Assembly (NCBI GenBank): GCA_001600875.1
Contig: BCLD01000004.1
Coordinates: 376,022-440,021, forward strand
Direction of reading: 5' to 3'
Length of the DNA stretch: 64,000 nt
DNA from: Solicoccozyma terricola
Taxonomy: Eukaryota > Basidiomycota > Tremellomycetes > Filobasidiales > Piskurozymaceae
The notes beneath the pieces are model-generated. The model made no database searches and was not told where the DNA came from. It was given only the letters and a program-made list of their open reading frames with translations. Numbering within the stretch: the first letter of the stretch is position 1; every line of letters begins with the position of its first letter. The position numbers were made by a program, and so were the translations under genes. Below are positions 46,401 to 58,600 of this stretch, in pieces.

Positions 46401-48874
46401 CGAGAAAGAGTCGCGAAAATGGCGAATCTTGCGGGCACGACCTGACCGTCTTACACTGCCATCGATTTCGGCGACTGTCCCGTTGACTGGGCCGCTGGTC
46501 GACATCTCAACATCCTCCGTATCTTGGTCGGCGTGGATTCCATTCGCCTTTGGCTGAGTGGAGTGCTTGGGCATGTTCATTGCTGACACTGCGTCCTGAC
46601 CATATCCGTAACGTGCGAGGAGTACCTCGATGGGAACGTCAGCGTCCGCAGCTAGCCCTTCATCTTCACTATCAGTCTTGACCTCGCCCTCTTCGGCTTC
46701 CATTTGCACCTCGAACTGCCGGTCCCGATAGTCATCGGCTTCGGGTGCATTGAACTCCTCGTCACCTATGTCGGGGTCTTCTAATTTGACCTGGATACCG
46801 GTTGCCTCGCCAGCAGCAACTTCCGGACCACGATGAGTATTCCCGTTGACTTGAGGCATTCCAGGTTGCACAGTCATCTCGGCAGACTCCTCTTGCTGTT
46901 GGCGCTCCTCAGGATCCAGCGGTTGCGCTTCATCACGCAGTGGATCAGTCGCGGGTACGTCATCATCCTCCTGTTCCGAGTCTTCAGCAGGCTCCTCCTC
47001 GTCAGTCGCACCATCAGAATCGTCTAGCACTCCCATGTCATCTTCATCGTCCTCGTCTCCAATTCCTTCACGCTCATGTTCAGGTGTACCTTCTCCTGAC
47101 CGAGATGAAGCAGAGACGGACCTATCCTCCTCAGTTTCTTCATTTTCAACATCTTCATCGCCCTCGATCTGACTGCCTGACCCGCTTCTTCCGGTCAAAT
47201 GATTCCGATGGGCTCTGATGAGACCGGAGCTGCGGTCGAGGATGGACTGCAGATGAGCCTGACCAAGCCGTTCCTGCTCCACTTTGGCGGCCGCGACTTT
47301 TTGAGCTCGAATGACCTGTGAAGAAGTAAGACAATTAGGGCTGATAACTTCTCGCCAGCGGAACCCTGCACTACTAACGTTTACAGCCAGTTTCCATTTT
47401 CTCTTCAACCCTTTCAGAACTTCTCTCATCACCAACTTCTTCCTCCTTTCCTCTTCCTTCTGCTCCCTTTTATCCTTCCCCTTTTCATGATCAAAATGAG
47501 CCTGAATGGCCTTTGCCATCTTCCGTGCAAAAAAGAATTTAGACTTGAGCTGTGTTCGCATCGCACCGCTGACCTGCGCCATGTGAGCTAGAAGATGAGA
47601 TTGATGATCTGGTAACCGCTTCGGCTCAGGTGGTGGTCGAAAGGGAGCTGAAACGACATTTTTGGATTTCTCATCGTCCTCGTGGTAATGAGACGATCCT
47701 AGTATCCGACCTTGATTTTGTAATTGCCGAATTCGATTCAATGTACGAGCAGTTGCGATTGCTTGAGTTTGGAGTGTCGTCTCTTCTACGTCCTTGTCTT
47801 CCAAGAGACGGAATGAGGTCATTAGTGCATGTAATGAATGACCGAACGCTGGCGTAGGATTCGGACGTTGTTCAGGTTCGGTATACCTCGGCGGAGGGAC
47901 CGGTTGATCGAATATATCGGATGGTGAAGGCGATCGTTTGTTTCGTTTGCCATTAACCATCACGACACCCTTCGTGCCTAGCTTTCGCTTGCGCCCACCT
48001 TGTGCAACTGGCGCAGACAACGGTGAAGAAGGTTGTTGGACGATCTCTGCCGCTGCTTTGACTCGTGTTGAAGCTCGACTACCAGGAGTAGGAGCTTTCG
48101 CTTGCGCTTTCGGGAGGCGACTCTTCATAGCAGGAGATGGGAGATGGCCGGTGGTGAGCTGAGGCGAGTCCACTTGCATTTTCCGCTTTCCTTTCCTCTC
48201 ATCGCTGCCCACCGTGATATGAGCATCGTTGGCTGGTGCCAAAGCCAGTGCACCCTTCCGTTCCGCAAATGCTCGTCTAGTTGTTCGACCGCTTGAGCGG
48301 GAGCCACCAAGTGAGGAGGATGTAGCGAATCGGGTGATGAGGTCTCTTTCTGCTTGATACTGGGAGAGTGAAAAATTGTGGCGAGGTAAGTTTGCGACTA
48401 CAAGGTACGACCGTGGCAACGAGACTCTCACATCCATGAATACCGCGCTCTTGTCTTGCTTTGCGATCTGTCGGAAAAGAATCACACACCGAGTCAGTAT
48501 GTTTCTTCCGTACGATGAGGTATCAGTGAGAGAAGTATACTGACGGCTGGATCATAACCTGTAACGACTGTAACGAATCGCTCAAGGTGGAAGAGCTCTC
48601 GTAGCTGTGACCAAAATGTTACCAGTTCAACACCAAATCCTCTCAAAACGTCCAAAACACTCCATCATCTCACCATATCATCATGTCGGTCCACTACCTG
48701 CGCAAGCTGACTTTCCTTCTCGATGAGGAGTGCTGCTCTTTCCTCTGGATCTGTAGGAACCACTACTGTGTTCATAGGTGGAGGAACAGGGCCAGTTGCT
48801 GCAGCTTGAGCCATCGTTGAAGGTCCTGGACCTGCCTCGGCGTTACCGAGTATCCCAGCTGGCAGTTGTGACAT
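43424..48874 (-). CDS. SWR1: Swr1 ATPase, catalytic subunit of the SWR1 remodelling complex
   Basis: Large multi-exon gene. The ATG at 48874 ([19 protein letters not shown]) is the best start; an in-frame stretch upstream without ATG (SIPHAPSIPHDDILD) leaves a further 5' exon possible. An HSA domain (about 47300-47640) reads [20 protein letters not shown] and [13 protein letters not shown] very acidic linker follows, then the Snf2 ATPase: [20 protein letters not shown] (Walker A), [15 protein letters not shown] (DEAH box) and [16 protein letters not shown]. After a long insertion typical of INO80/SWR1 come [32 protein letters not shown] helicase motifs and [13 protein letters not shown]. The C-terminal tail is acidic. 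Known role: exchanges H2A for H2A.Z near promoters; the actin/Arp4 module binds the HSA. Confidence 0.95.
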
Positions 48875-49466
48875 ATCTAGGATATCATCATGAGGGATAG
48901 AAGGAGCATGAGGGATAGACGGAGCTGCACTGTGATCAGGTTTAGCAATGTCACAAGCTTCCAGTTCAACTTGTAGTTGTAGGTCGCGTCGGAGGCGATG
49001 GCGGATATCAAAGGTCAGTCATGTCCGTCGACGTCCCCTTCCATCTCTCATATGCTGCTAGGTACTGCAGGATGATTACATCTTTCATGTTATAATCAAT
49101 CGACAACTATGCGTATCTCATATTGCAATCGCAATCGCTGTCGATTCCATTTACTGAGTATTGCCAGAGCAAGACAGTGCCCCCTTTTTTTTTCCTCCCC
49201 TACTTGCCTTAAGCATGCTTATACGACGTCGTTGCTTTATTCGGATGCAGCCATGACTGTGAGGGAAGTTGATCGTACATCAGTTACTGCGTCATATACT
49301 CAAAAAAAAATGATTGATTGGCGACCCATGGCACAACGATCCGTCGTCTCGACAAGACCTGGCCCTTTCATCGAGTGACCGCAAGCTAGCGGCTGCTTTT
49401 CACCTCGCACCTCGTTTCTCATCTTTCATCTCTATTCACCAGCAATCCAAAGAAAAACAAAACGGA
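48875..49466. promoter_or_regulatory. Intergenic between SWR1 (start) and EGD2 (end)
   Basis: About 590 bases holding the SWR1 promoter or a possible non-coding/short first exon, and the EGD2 3' flank. GGAGCATGAGGGATAGA repeats near 48891-48921 (two copies) belong to the in-frame stretch just upstream of the SWR1 ATG. There is a T9 run near 49185. No gene is supported. Confidence 0.4.
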
Positions 49467-50299
49467 TTAAAACTCACTCGCATTGATCAAATCGCCATCA
49501 GCCGCCTTCAATGCCTCGATTGCCTTTTCCTCGGTACAACCAGTCTGTTCACGAAGCAGCTTAACATCGTTGGCATCTACTTTAACGTCCTTTTTCGTTC
49601 CGCTGGGCTTGGATGCTCTGATATGCCATCGTGGATTAGTACGTCAGTGACGATGGTTCGTTTCAAACTCGGCCGGCGGGTAAAAGGGGGAACTCACTCA
49701 TCGGCCTTGTCACCAACGCTGGCTTCAGCCATCAGGTCCTCGAGGCTCTTGGGACCATCCTCGGTGAATGCACCCTGCTGTTGAGCCTGGGCAGAAGCCT
49801 GTTGAGCAGCTTGGAGCTGGGACGCAGCTTGAATCTGGGATTGTTGGTCCTCCACCTGGAAATCGCGCGTTCGTGCAAAGGGGAAGGGAAATTTAGAATG
49901 TGCTTTTCTGGCTGCTATTGGGAATCGACGAGTCGAACATACCTTGGCCTCGCCGAAGACGATGTAGCAGTCAGTGTGGGGAGATTTGTAGACCTCTGGG
50001 TTGTTAACAACGACAAGGACCTAAACCAAGCAAAATCAATCATCATCTTCGTCAGCGCCTACCGTCACCCACGAAGCGATCAAGGACCACCTAATAGGAT
50101 CACAAAATCTACCCACGTTCTTGGACCTCCTCATGACGACTCGGTTGATACCCTCGACCTTTTTCAAACCCAACTCAAGCAAAGCCTTGCGGGATTTTCG
50201 CTCATTGCGACTCATGTCGGCCTTGACGGCGACATCTCCATGGTCGTGACCCTCGTGGTCGGAGTGGTCGGCGTGGTCGTGGATCTCCTGGACAGACAT
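49467..50299 (-). CDS. EGD2: Nascent polypeptide-associated complex subunit alpha
   Basis: Starts [20 protein letters not shown] at 50299. The NAC domain follows: [65 protein letters not shown] Gln/Ala-rich linker leads to the C-terminal UBA-like domain ([36 protein letters not shown]). Three introns. Known role: heterodimer with NAC-beta at the ribosome exit tunnel, shielding nascent chains and guiding targeting. The His/Asp-rich N terminus is common in basidiomycete NAC-alpha, as far as I know. Confidence 0.95.
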
Positions 50300-50464
50300 G
50301 GCGATTAGGATGGTAGGTAGGGTGGATGGATGCGGGTGGTGGATGGAGGTAGTGGACGAGGTGGTGGTGACGAGGAGGAGAGCATCACGCCCAGCGTGGT
50401 TTCGACCACACCTCACCCTGATAAGCCGAAACCGACAAATCCGCGAAAAAGAGACAAGGCTATA

Positions 50465-50474
50465 TGACGCGTCA
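50465..50474. promoter_or_regulatory. Palindrome TGACGCGTCA upstream of EGD2
   Basis: The same decamer as in the CDC9-CDC16 promoter, 166 bases upstream of the EGD2 start and 55 bases past the NIP1 stop. It is a candidate MBF- or bZIP-type site; function is inferred from recurrence only. Confidence 0.4.
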
Positions 50475-50528
50475 AGGGATGATCATTATGCAACCACCTC
50501 CCCAACTCCAACTGGGTACAATCTACTC

Positions 50529-53500
50529 CTAGGCGCTGACCTTGGTCGACGAGCCGAGACCTGACTGGAACCCACCACGTCCTCTGCCGCCCCGGCCGCG
50601 ATATGTCCCTGTGATTCGGTTCGCAGTCAGTGGAACGTACTGCCAACAGCCACTATCAAACCAGCCTCACCTCGTCCTCGGCGCTCCCCTCGTCCACGGC
50701 CACCTTCACCCGCACCCTTGTCACCTCGTCCGCCATCTTCACGGCCACCAGGACCAGACCCAAGTTTGATATCAAGAGTCTTCTCGTTCTGCTCGACAAA
50801 GTACTCGGCCTTGGTCGCAAGCTCCTGAGCAAGCTGTTGCACTCGGCTCTGCTCTACGCGGTGGAAGACGACGACACCATCAATCTGGTCCAGCGACGCT
50901 GGCAGCTCATCGGTCCAGATCATCTTGGAGACGATGGAGATCACCGAGCGGATGGGGAGAGTAAAGGTGGTAGCGAGAAGAGAAAGGGAGAGGGAATCGT
51001 AGTATGGCGCGTAAGTGAAAAGGTACGTCCGCAGACCCTCTTCTTGGATTTTCCTATAGAAGGCGACGAGAGGAAAGATTAGCCTGCCAACGTTCAAAAG
51101 AGGGGTTCCGAACACGCTCCCAAGACCCACCTGGCAAGTTTCTCCTTGATGTCAGCTGGGTCATCCAGCAAACCCCAGATCTTGATAGATAGAATCATCT
51201 CCTTGGCCTTCTCCCACTCGCCAGTTTGCAGAGCCTTGCTGGCCTGCATGATGTGGTCCCTGGTGTTTTCAGGTGGACCCATAAATGTCTGACGGTCGGC
51301 CTGGTCGAGCAAACGTCTGAATGGCTTGCTGCTGACCTTTCGCCTCTGCTCTTCCGAATCGAGAGATGCGAGCAGTGGGATCTCCTGCAACATACATGAA
51401 ACCAGGAAAGCAGTCTCGAGTAGCTCGAGGTTGATATGCAGATGGAAGGGAAGGAGTCGGCGCTTCTCGATCAGCTCCTGATCCGGAGTATTGTTTGAAA
51501 ATCTCTGGATACCCTGAGCGAGGAGCTCTTTGGGTTTTTGAGAAGAGAAGATCTCGAGGAGAGTGCTCTGGCACTCGGCAATGTAACCCTTCTTGAAGGC
51601 TGCGAGACCGAGCTGAACAACGACTCGGTTGTAAAGGATCTGAGTGGCAACGTCCGCGTGTTGAATGTTGTCCTGCAGATGGCTCATGAGCATCATGTCC
51701 CTAGCCTCGTGGTATCGACCGTGGAGAGCATGGTGGTAGATGTGAGCGAGCATTGCCCGGGTCCTGATCAAGGAGAGATCGGTAGAGTAGAGGTAGACGG
51801 CAAGGTTGTGAACGAGCTCCTTGGCGGTGGCGGGAGCAGAGACAGGGGTGATGCGGGACGTCTCGTTGGCTACGGAAGCGACTGCGACCTTCTCGAGGAC
51901 GTCGACAATGATATCGGGCTGCAGACGTATCCGGTCAAATCAGTCAAGACCGACAGTCTGCGGCAACGCCAGGCCACTCACCTTAGAGTAGACATGTTCC
52001 AATCGCCTCATGACGGCACGAGCGATCGGCTCATCCCAACCCTCTCGCTCAAACAAGACTTGAGCCTTGACGATCGCCTCGTACAATGGCTTTTCCTCTC
52101 GTAGACGCTCAACATACTCTGACCCGTGTTGGTCGGTATTTTGAAGTGTCTTGGTGAACTGTGGCGGGTGGGTGGACAGATCCGTCAGATGACAGGCATT
52201 ATCGAACAAGCAAAGACGGTTACTCACCTCGTTGTCCAAGTTCTCCACAAAGCTGATAATGCTGCCCCTAACCTTGACCCTCTCACCCTCCTTCTCATCA
52301 CCCTGACCAGGTGCTCTCTCAACCATGTCATCGTATTCATCCACGGTTTCGACGACGATGTAATTGCTCTTCTGCTCACCGAGCATCATGGAGATGAGCT
52401 CATTGGTCTCTTTTAAAGCGGCACACCACGAGTCGTGCGGCATAGAAGAAAGGACGGTGGAGTAATCGAGACGTGATGAAACGAGAGCGAGGAGGACTCG
52501 AATCTTTTGGTATGGAGTAGAAGAGACTTCAAGAAGACGAGAAAGGATCTTAACCGTCTCGGCTCGGTCGGTATTCTGTTTCGCGCGGTATTGCATGTCA
52601 GTACTCTTGCACTGCACCAAAGCAACATCTGCGGACTACTCACCTTTTTACCCCTAGCCTCATTGATAGTCTTCAATGTCTTGAACACACCTTCACTCGT
52701 CAAGTTCAACGCACGACCACCTTTACCGACGGTCATGAAATCGTCCGTGGCGGGTTGTTCCTCCTCTACTGCTTTCCTCTGTGATTTTGGCAGGGTCTCG
52801 ACTTCTTTTGGACCAGAACCAGCAATGGCGACTTGGTAAGCTTCCTCAAAGGCAGCGGCGTCCTGCAGATACGATAAATCTCGTCAGCCAGATGTATAGT
52901 GAAGGAAAAAGAACCATGCTAAATATCCACTCACCTTCTTGTACGATTCCACAGCAGTTTCATACTCTCTCAGGGTCTTCCTAACCTTCTGCTTCATTCC
53001 ATTCAAAGCTTTGGCATTCGACGCATTCATCTTCTTACCACCTTCCTTCTCCTTTGCTGCCGCAGAAGAGATGGATGACTCCAAATCAATGACGGAAGAG
53101 ACAAAGAGAGGGGGAAGTTGAGCGGCGGCAGGGAGAGCTAGAGTCTGGGTTTGATGACGGGAGATGAAGCGAAGGAGTTTGTCGAATTCTGAGTGGATGG
53201 GGATTCGGTGGTTATCAGTTGTCAAACCACGAGATGAGAGCTTTCATGGGGGAAAAAGGCTTACCGGCACTGATGGCGACCCAATCGTTGATCTTGCTGG
53301 CGTTCTCCATAACTTTAACAGCGGTCTCCATCTCTTCGAGCCTCTTGTCTTTTGCACTCCTAACAATGACTCGCTCATCTCCAGAGCTTTCCTCGTCCTC
53401 CGATTCAGCACCGACCATGAAAGCAGCGGCACGATTCTGAGATGGGAGTTGTGGTTCGTCGTCAGCGTAATGATGCATTTCCCCCCGAGTTCTGGGACAA

Positions 53501-53772
53501 AAGTCACTACTCACCGGCTTCGCAGCCTTCTTTTCACCCTCATCCTCTTCACTCTCATCCTCTTCACTCTCATCCATCAACTCCTCTTCCTCCTCGGATG
53601 ACTCCTCATCGCTGTCCGAATCATCACCACCTCTCATGAACATGGAAGCGGTAGGTGGCTTCTTGCCCGCTGCTTTCTTGGTGGTCTTTTTGGCTTGACC
53701 ATTGTTTGACGAACGGATAGATTCGTCGTCAGAGTCCGAATCGGAATCTCCGGCCTGGTGGAAGAAGGACAT
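50529..53772 (-). CDS. NIP1: Eukaryotic translation initiation factor 3 subunit C
   Basis: ATG at 53772 ([20 protein letters not shown]). The acidic serine-rich N terminus ([20 protein letters not shown]) binds eIF1 and eIF5 in the known protein. The helical body includes [74 protein letters not shown] and [18 protein letters not shown]. The PCI domain lies in the C-terminal third ([40 protein letters not shown] and [14 protein letters not shown]). The tail is RGG-rich ([25 protein letters not shown]) as in animal and fungal eIF3c. Several introns; the last one splits the RGG tail. Known role: core scaffold of eIF3 on the 40S subunit. Confidence 0.95.
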
Positions 53773-54205
53773 GTTGGGTGGTATTGGATGGGTTCTGGTT
53801 TGTCGAACGATCCGCTTTTTTTGGTGGCAAGTTGTTGAAGACAAAAGTAACTTGCTAAGAAATCGAATAAACCCTGACGAACTGGTGATCAGTAGCGAGG
53901 ACCTGGTGTAGAGTCACTCTTCGTCCGCAATGTCAAAATCTGCTAGAGAGATGACGCTGTGTATGAGGGTATAGCTCGATGATGATATACTTGAGCCGGC
54001 TTGGACAATGACCGTTGACGCGAGTTTTTTTGTTCGTGAGCGGGGTGAGAGGGAGAATGTGACCATCGTGGGAAAAACGGAGGGGGGGGTGTGAGGGGAA
54101 AAGGGTTGGGCCAAGGACCCATCTCGTCGTCCATCCCTCGTCCATCCATCCACTCACCGACTCACCCACCCCAAACCACCCCATCCACCTCTCTCCCATC
54201 CCACC
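53773..54205. promoter_or_regulatory. Divergent promoter, NIP1 / ATP5, with a possible micro-ORF
   Basis: 433 bases between two divergent starts. The minus strand holds an intact 50-codon frame, 53914-54066 (MVTFSLSPRSRTKKLAST..., ending ISLADFDIADEE), whose end looks like protein. It may be an upstream ORF in the NIP1 leader or an independent small protein. A G8 run lies near 54085. Confidence 0.35.
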
Positions 54206-55124
54206 ATGTCTGCTGTATCACGGACTATGCTCAGGCGAGGTTATGCCACCGCCGCCAACATCAAGGTGAGCTCTTCCACCGCCAATCAGCTCCTCTAACC
54301 ACCTCGTCCTCTCGGAGGGATTCGCATCGCGGCCGTGTTGCTTTCATGCGCCTAACGTTCATCTCTCTCTCTCTCTCTTTTCCTTACAGGCACCGGTCCA
54401 GCTCAACTCCCTCACTGGTACTTACGCTACGTCTACCTACCTCGCTGCGTTGAAGAAATCACCCAAGGAGCTCGAGGCTTTGTCCAAGGACTTGCAGGCT
54501 TTGGAAAAGAAGATCAAGGATGATGTCAAAATCTCTCAGGTCTTGAGTGCGTGGATAGCCAGCGAATGTTACGCAAACAGCAACACTGTCAGCTAATTCA
54601 CAAACCCGCATGTCGTCTTTTGCCTCTTTATAGACAACCCAACCCTCTCATCTTCGGAACGAGCTAAAGTCATCACCGGTCTCTCCGCGTCCGCTTCCTC
54701 TCCCATCCTTGCCAACCTCCTCGATGTCCTCTCCACCAACGGTCGTCTTCCTCTCATGTCTCAAGTCATCGAAGACTTCTCAACCCTGATGTCAGCCTAC
54801 CACAACGAGCTCACCGTCACCGTCACCACCGCTGAGCCACTCGCTTCCTCGTCAAAGGAAATGACTAGGTTGGAAAAGGCAATCAAGGGCGCCAAGATTG
54901 CAGAGGGTAAACAGGTCAAGATCGTTAACAAGGTCAACCCATCAATCCTCGGAGGTATGATGATCGACTTTGGAGACAAGACCATCGATTTGACCGCTAG
55001 TAGCAAGGTCACCAGGTTCAGCGCTGCCATTGCTGGTGAGTGATAGCCTGTCTCGCATCTTGGTGGAAAATTGCGTACTCATCTAGCCTCTCCTTGGGAA
55101 CTCATTTTGACAGAGTCGGTGTAA
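54206..55124 (+). CDS. ATP5: ATP synthase subunit 5 (OSCP)
   Basis: ATG at 54206 gives MSAVSRTMLRRGYATAANIK, a mitochondrial presequence. The mature part starts APVQLNSLTGTYATSTYLAA, typical of OSCP (APVQL-x3-G-x-YA-x-A/S-L/T). It continues with ASASSPILANLLDVLSTNGR, LMSQVIEDFSTLMSAYHNEL, TVTVTTAEPLASSSKEM, and the conserved end VNPSILGGMMIDFGDKTIDL. The final exon after an intron adds ESV and TAA at 55122-55124. Known role: links the F1 head to the peripheral stalk of mitochondrial ATP synthase. Four exons, about 210 residues, near the usual size. Confidence 0.94.
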
Positions 55125-55651
55125 CTTGTCAAAAAGGAAGGAAACGAGGTCGAAGGTGTCACTGTCTAGATGATATTCCAACAGCAATGACATTTTCTAT
55201 TGCTTTTTGAGTTTCGATCTCTGGTGATTTGCCGGTTCCATCTCCATATCCTCAGAAGTGTATGATTCCAAGGTTGGAAGCACAAGACATCGTATCATGA
55301 CATTGACAACAATATGACGACATTGTCAAGTGAGAATAATATATTGAGTCAGGCCACACGACAATGCAGATATGACCTCGACACCACCTTTACATCAGTT
55401 GTTGACTCGCTCGGTTTGTGTTGTTGGAAGAGATTTGTCTGTCGGAAGAGATTTGTCGGCATCTGCCATGAGGACATCAGAATCTGCGAGCGTGTCGCCC
55501 GTGGCTTTAGTAGCTGCGTCCTCTGGCGTCGGTCCTGCGTTGCGACGAAGGTCAGCCACAGCATTGACGGAGAATGCCGATTGATATCACTCGCCTTGAT
55601 GGAAATGCAAGGAAGCATCCGATTGCACCTTGTTAGACTTATCCGCCAATT
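55125..55651. other. Intergenic tail-to-tail region, ATP5 / UBP2, possibly with further UBP2 coding
   Basis: About 530 bases. The minus strand contains coding-like pieces (GKSVEMVKLADKSNKVQSDA; DAATKATGDTLADSDVLMAD; DADKSLPTDKSLPTTQTERV, stop at 55395) that may form an extra acidic C-terminal exon of UBP2. The piece has a 14-base direct repeat (GGAAGAGATTTGTC, twice near 55422-55452). I could not find one splice pattern that joins all of it. Confidence 0.35.
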
Positions 55652-58600
55652 TCACCATCTCGACACTCTTGCCAGGTTTGTCGGTTCTAGGTCAAATTCA
55701 AGGTCTGCTGGCTTGCTACTTGCAGTTTCCTCCCCACTTGCTCTATCGATGTTGATGTCTTCGAGTTTGTCTGAGCTGGTCTCTACCTCTTCTCCCGCAT
55801 CCTCACTCGTTCTATCCATGCTGACATCTACTTGCTTGCTCGCACTTTCAGTCTGGGGACCTTGCACCACTTGGTCGCTCAGTGGTCTGTATATTGTCAC
55901 AGCCGTCTGGGGCGACAAGCACGCCTGCGGCGGCCGCCTCATGACCTCGATCATGTTCGACCCCTTTCGAGTGTACACTAAGAGGTATGGATTAGCATTG
56001 TTTCCTGTTGTGTCCGCGAAAACAGTGGATTTGGGAACGCGAGTCACTTGTTCGTCGTTAAAGTGGTAGTAGTCGTTTGCTGTCGACAGGCGATATGTCA
56101 ATTGAAACCCGATGTGTCACACCCGACAACGCGGCACATAAACTTACGAGAGTCCGGAAGATTCCTTTGATATAACCAGTAATGTCTGCACGCGAGGAGA
56201 TGCAGAATCAGAGGTCCGCGAGCCATGATCCACTTCATGTCCATCGACTTACCCAAATCCCGCTTGACCTGGGTTCGTAAATCGGCATCTCGTCAGCAGT
56301 CGGTGTGTCAGACAATTCCTTCACGCAAAGCTCACCTCTATGCATGAAAACCGACGACAGCTCATATTCTTCCGATCTGTCGTCCGCCCAAATGGAGTCG
56401 AGCTCGCCTCGCAGAAGCTGAATTTGCGCTTCAATCCCTTCGATCTCGTTTTTAATCCTGGAGGACTCCTCCCCTAGTTGAGCCACGATCATCGAGTAAG
56501 CGGAGGGTTCGAAATCGGGGAGAAGTCCCTTCGCCGAGATTGAGCTGACAGCGTCCTGAAGGTTCTGGAAGGTGTCCACCAACGTAGTGGGCTGGAGGAA
56601 TAATTCAGAACGTTGCTTCTAGCGAATACTTGCTCAATGTGAGACTCACCTTGGTAAACTTCAGCTTTCGAAGGCGACTCCGCAACTCAGCGATGGTTGC
56701 AGTGATTTGGGATGATCGTTCTCGTTTGCCAACATCCGCGGTGGGCAGGAAGCGATCCATGAAGATGGATTCCTCGAACCTGACAAAGGCGTTAGATTTG
56801 TAGGCACTGTTGCATGATATTTAGGTCAGCTGTACGCTCATCGAGGAAGCTGGTCAGCTTACCGGGCAGTTTCTCTGTCAAATTGGACTCTCTGCGTCGA
56901 CCGGCACCATCAATACGCGTCTCCTTCCTATGCTGCACTTGGTCTAGCTCACCTGCAATTGGATGTGAAGCATCGGTGGAAGATGCTCCAGATGTTCTCG
57001 CTTCTTCAACGTTCTGCCCTTAACCTCAACCTCCTCTTCTCCAAAGTACAGCTCATGCAAGCCATCGTATATATCCCTCGGCCCTTCGTCAACAACGGCA
57101 AGTAGGAGACTGTTGAAAATCACTTTGGAGGTAATAGAATCATCCGCCGCCGACGGCACCTTCAAAAGGAGGGTTTGCTTATTTTCTCCGTAGAACAGGC
57201 TGCGATGACGAGAATCTCAGTTTTATAATGCAAATATGGGGGCGGCAAGCACTCACGACTTGAGCAGATTTTTGCTGTCGCCATCCGAGCATTTTATTTT
57301 TGTTTCGTCTAGGGACGCTTCAATCTGGAACAAAATGTTATCCATGCATTCAGCGACATCGTGTTGTTGTCCTGCACATTCAGAAGTCAACACGTCAGCA
57401 GGCCGGCATCGCATGGTAGCAATTCCGGTGCTTTGCGTACCGAACATCATATTTGCATTGATCGACATAGACCCAGAGCGCGGCGGGAGTGTGGGTGGCG
57501 GTTTTGCTAATGCCGGGGTCATAACATTGGCATCAACGACATTGGACGCCTCGGTTGTCATAGGTTGACCGCCTTCCAATCGAGGTTCCTCGCGACAAAT
57601 GCTAGCAGTGTCGGCCTCCAGCATATTGGTGGGCAATTCAGAGGGGTCAGGTGGGCATTGCGGTGAAGTGGGGCCTGACTGAAAAATCTGAGCGGAAGTT
57701 GATCGAGACCGAAGCCTGACCATCGGCCTTGAGTTGGGAGACGACATCTCTTCGGGCCGATCACCATTCCGAGCGCTTGTGCTTTCTGTAGGGGAGAGCA
57801 AAGCGAATGGTGTCGTGCACGTCGTACCAGCCCCATCTCTATCTTGGCTGGTGCGCTTTCCAAGCACGGTGTCAAGGGGTTCGATCGTAGAAACTCCCTG
57901 CATGATAGGGGACAGCCGAGCGCCGTCCATTGCGTCATCGCCCACGAGGGTTTCATCGCTATCGGCGGTCTTCTGGGTGGGAAGTCGATCTGTGTCGGAG
58001 ATTTGAGCTTGAGATGACGGTGCTGCCTGATTTTCATCTGCTGCTGTTACTAGAGCGAGATATGCAAGCTGTTGAGCCGGTCGGATACTCTTCTGCTTAG
58101 TGTTGCTCAAAGTCTCGAAGAGCACTGCTAGCTCTTTCGTGACTGTGATATTGAGAAAACGTTGAAGCCTACGTAGAAGACTGGGACTTTGTCGTTCGAC
58201 TCACAGTTTTTCGATCTCTCCACTTCATGAGGTGTGATGAGCCGCCCTCCAACCTTCTTTGGAGTACTGACGGTCTGTATTGTCGGGTATTGCTGGGACT
58301 CATCCAAGCAGCTCACCGCCTGCCGAAGAGGTCGCACGGCATAAAGATACTGTAGGAGAGAGTTCAGATAACTAAATCCGGTCTTTGATTAGGTCACGAT
58401 TGCTTATGCGCGATCAGAGCATCGCTTACCATGTGTTTCTACATATTGGGTTCAGCGGAACATCAACGATAGTGTCAACGACTCAATGGGGCAGGCATGA
58501 CTAACCCAATGTTGTGCAATCCGACCGGCATTGGAAGCTTTTGTTGTTCAACCTCATCTAGGGATCATGATAATGCGTCAATTAATGCGGTTAACCCCAC

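Noticed and set aside
49781..50308. 175-codon plus-strand frame within EGD2
   Set aside because: Runs across exons and introns of the NAC-alpha gene on the opposite strand.
51538..52104. 188-codon plus-strand frame within NIP1
   Set aside because: Antisense to the conserved eIF3c helical region; no start context or family.
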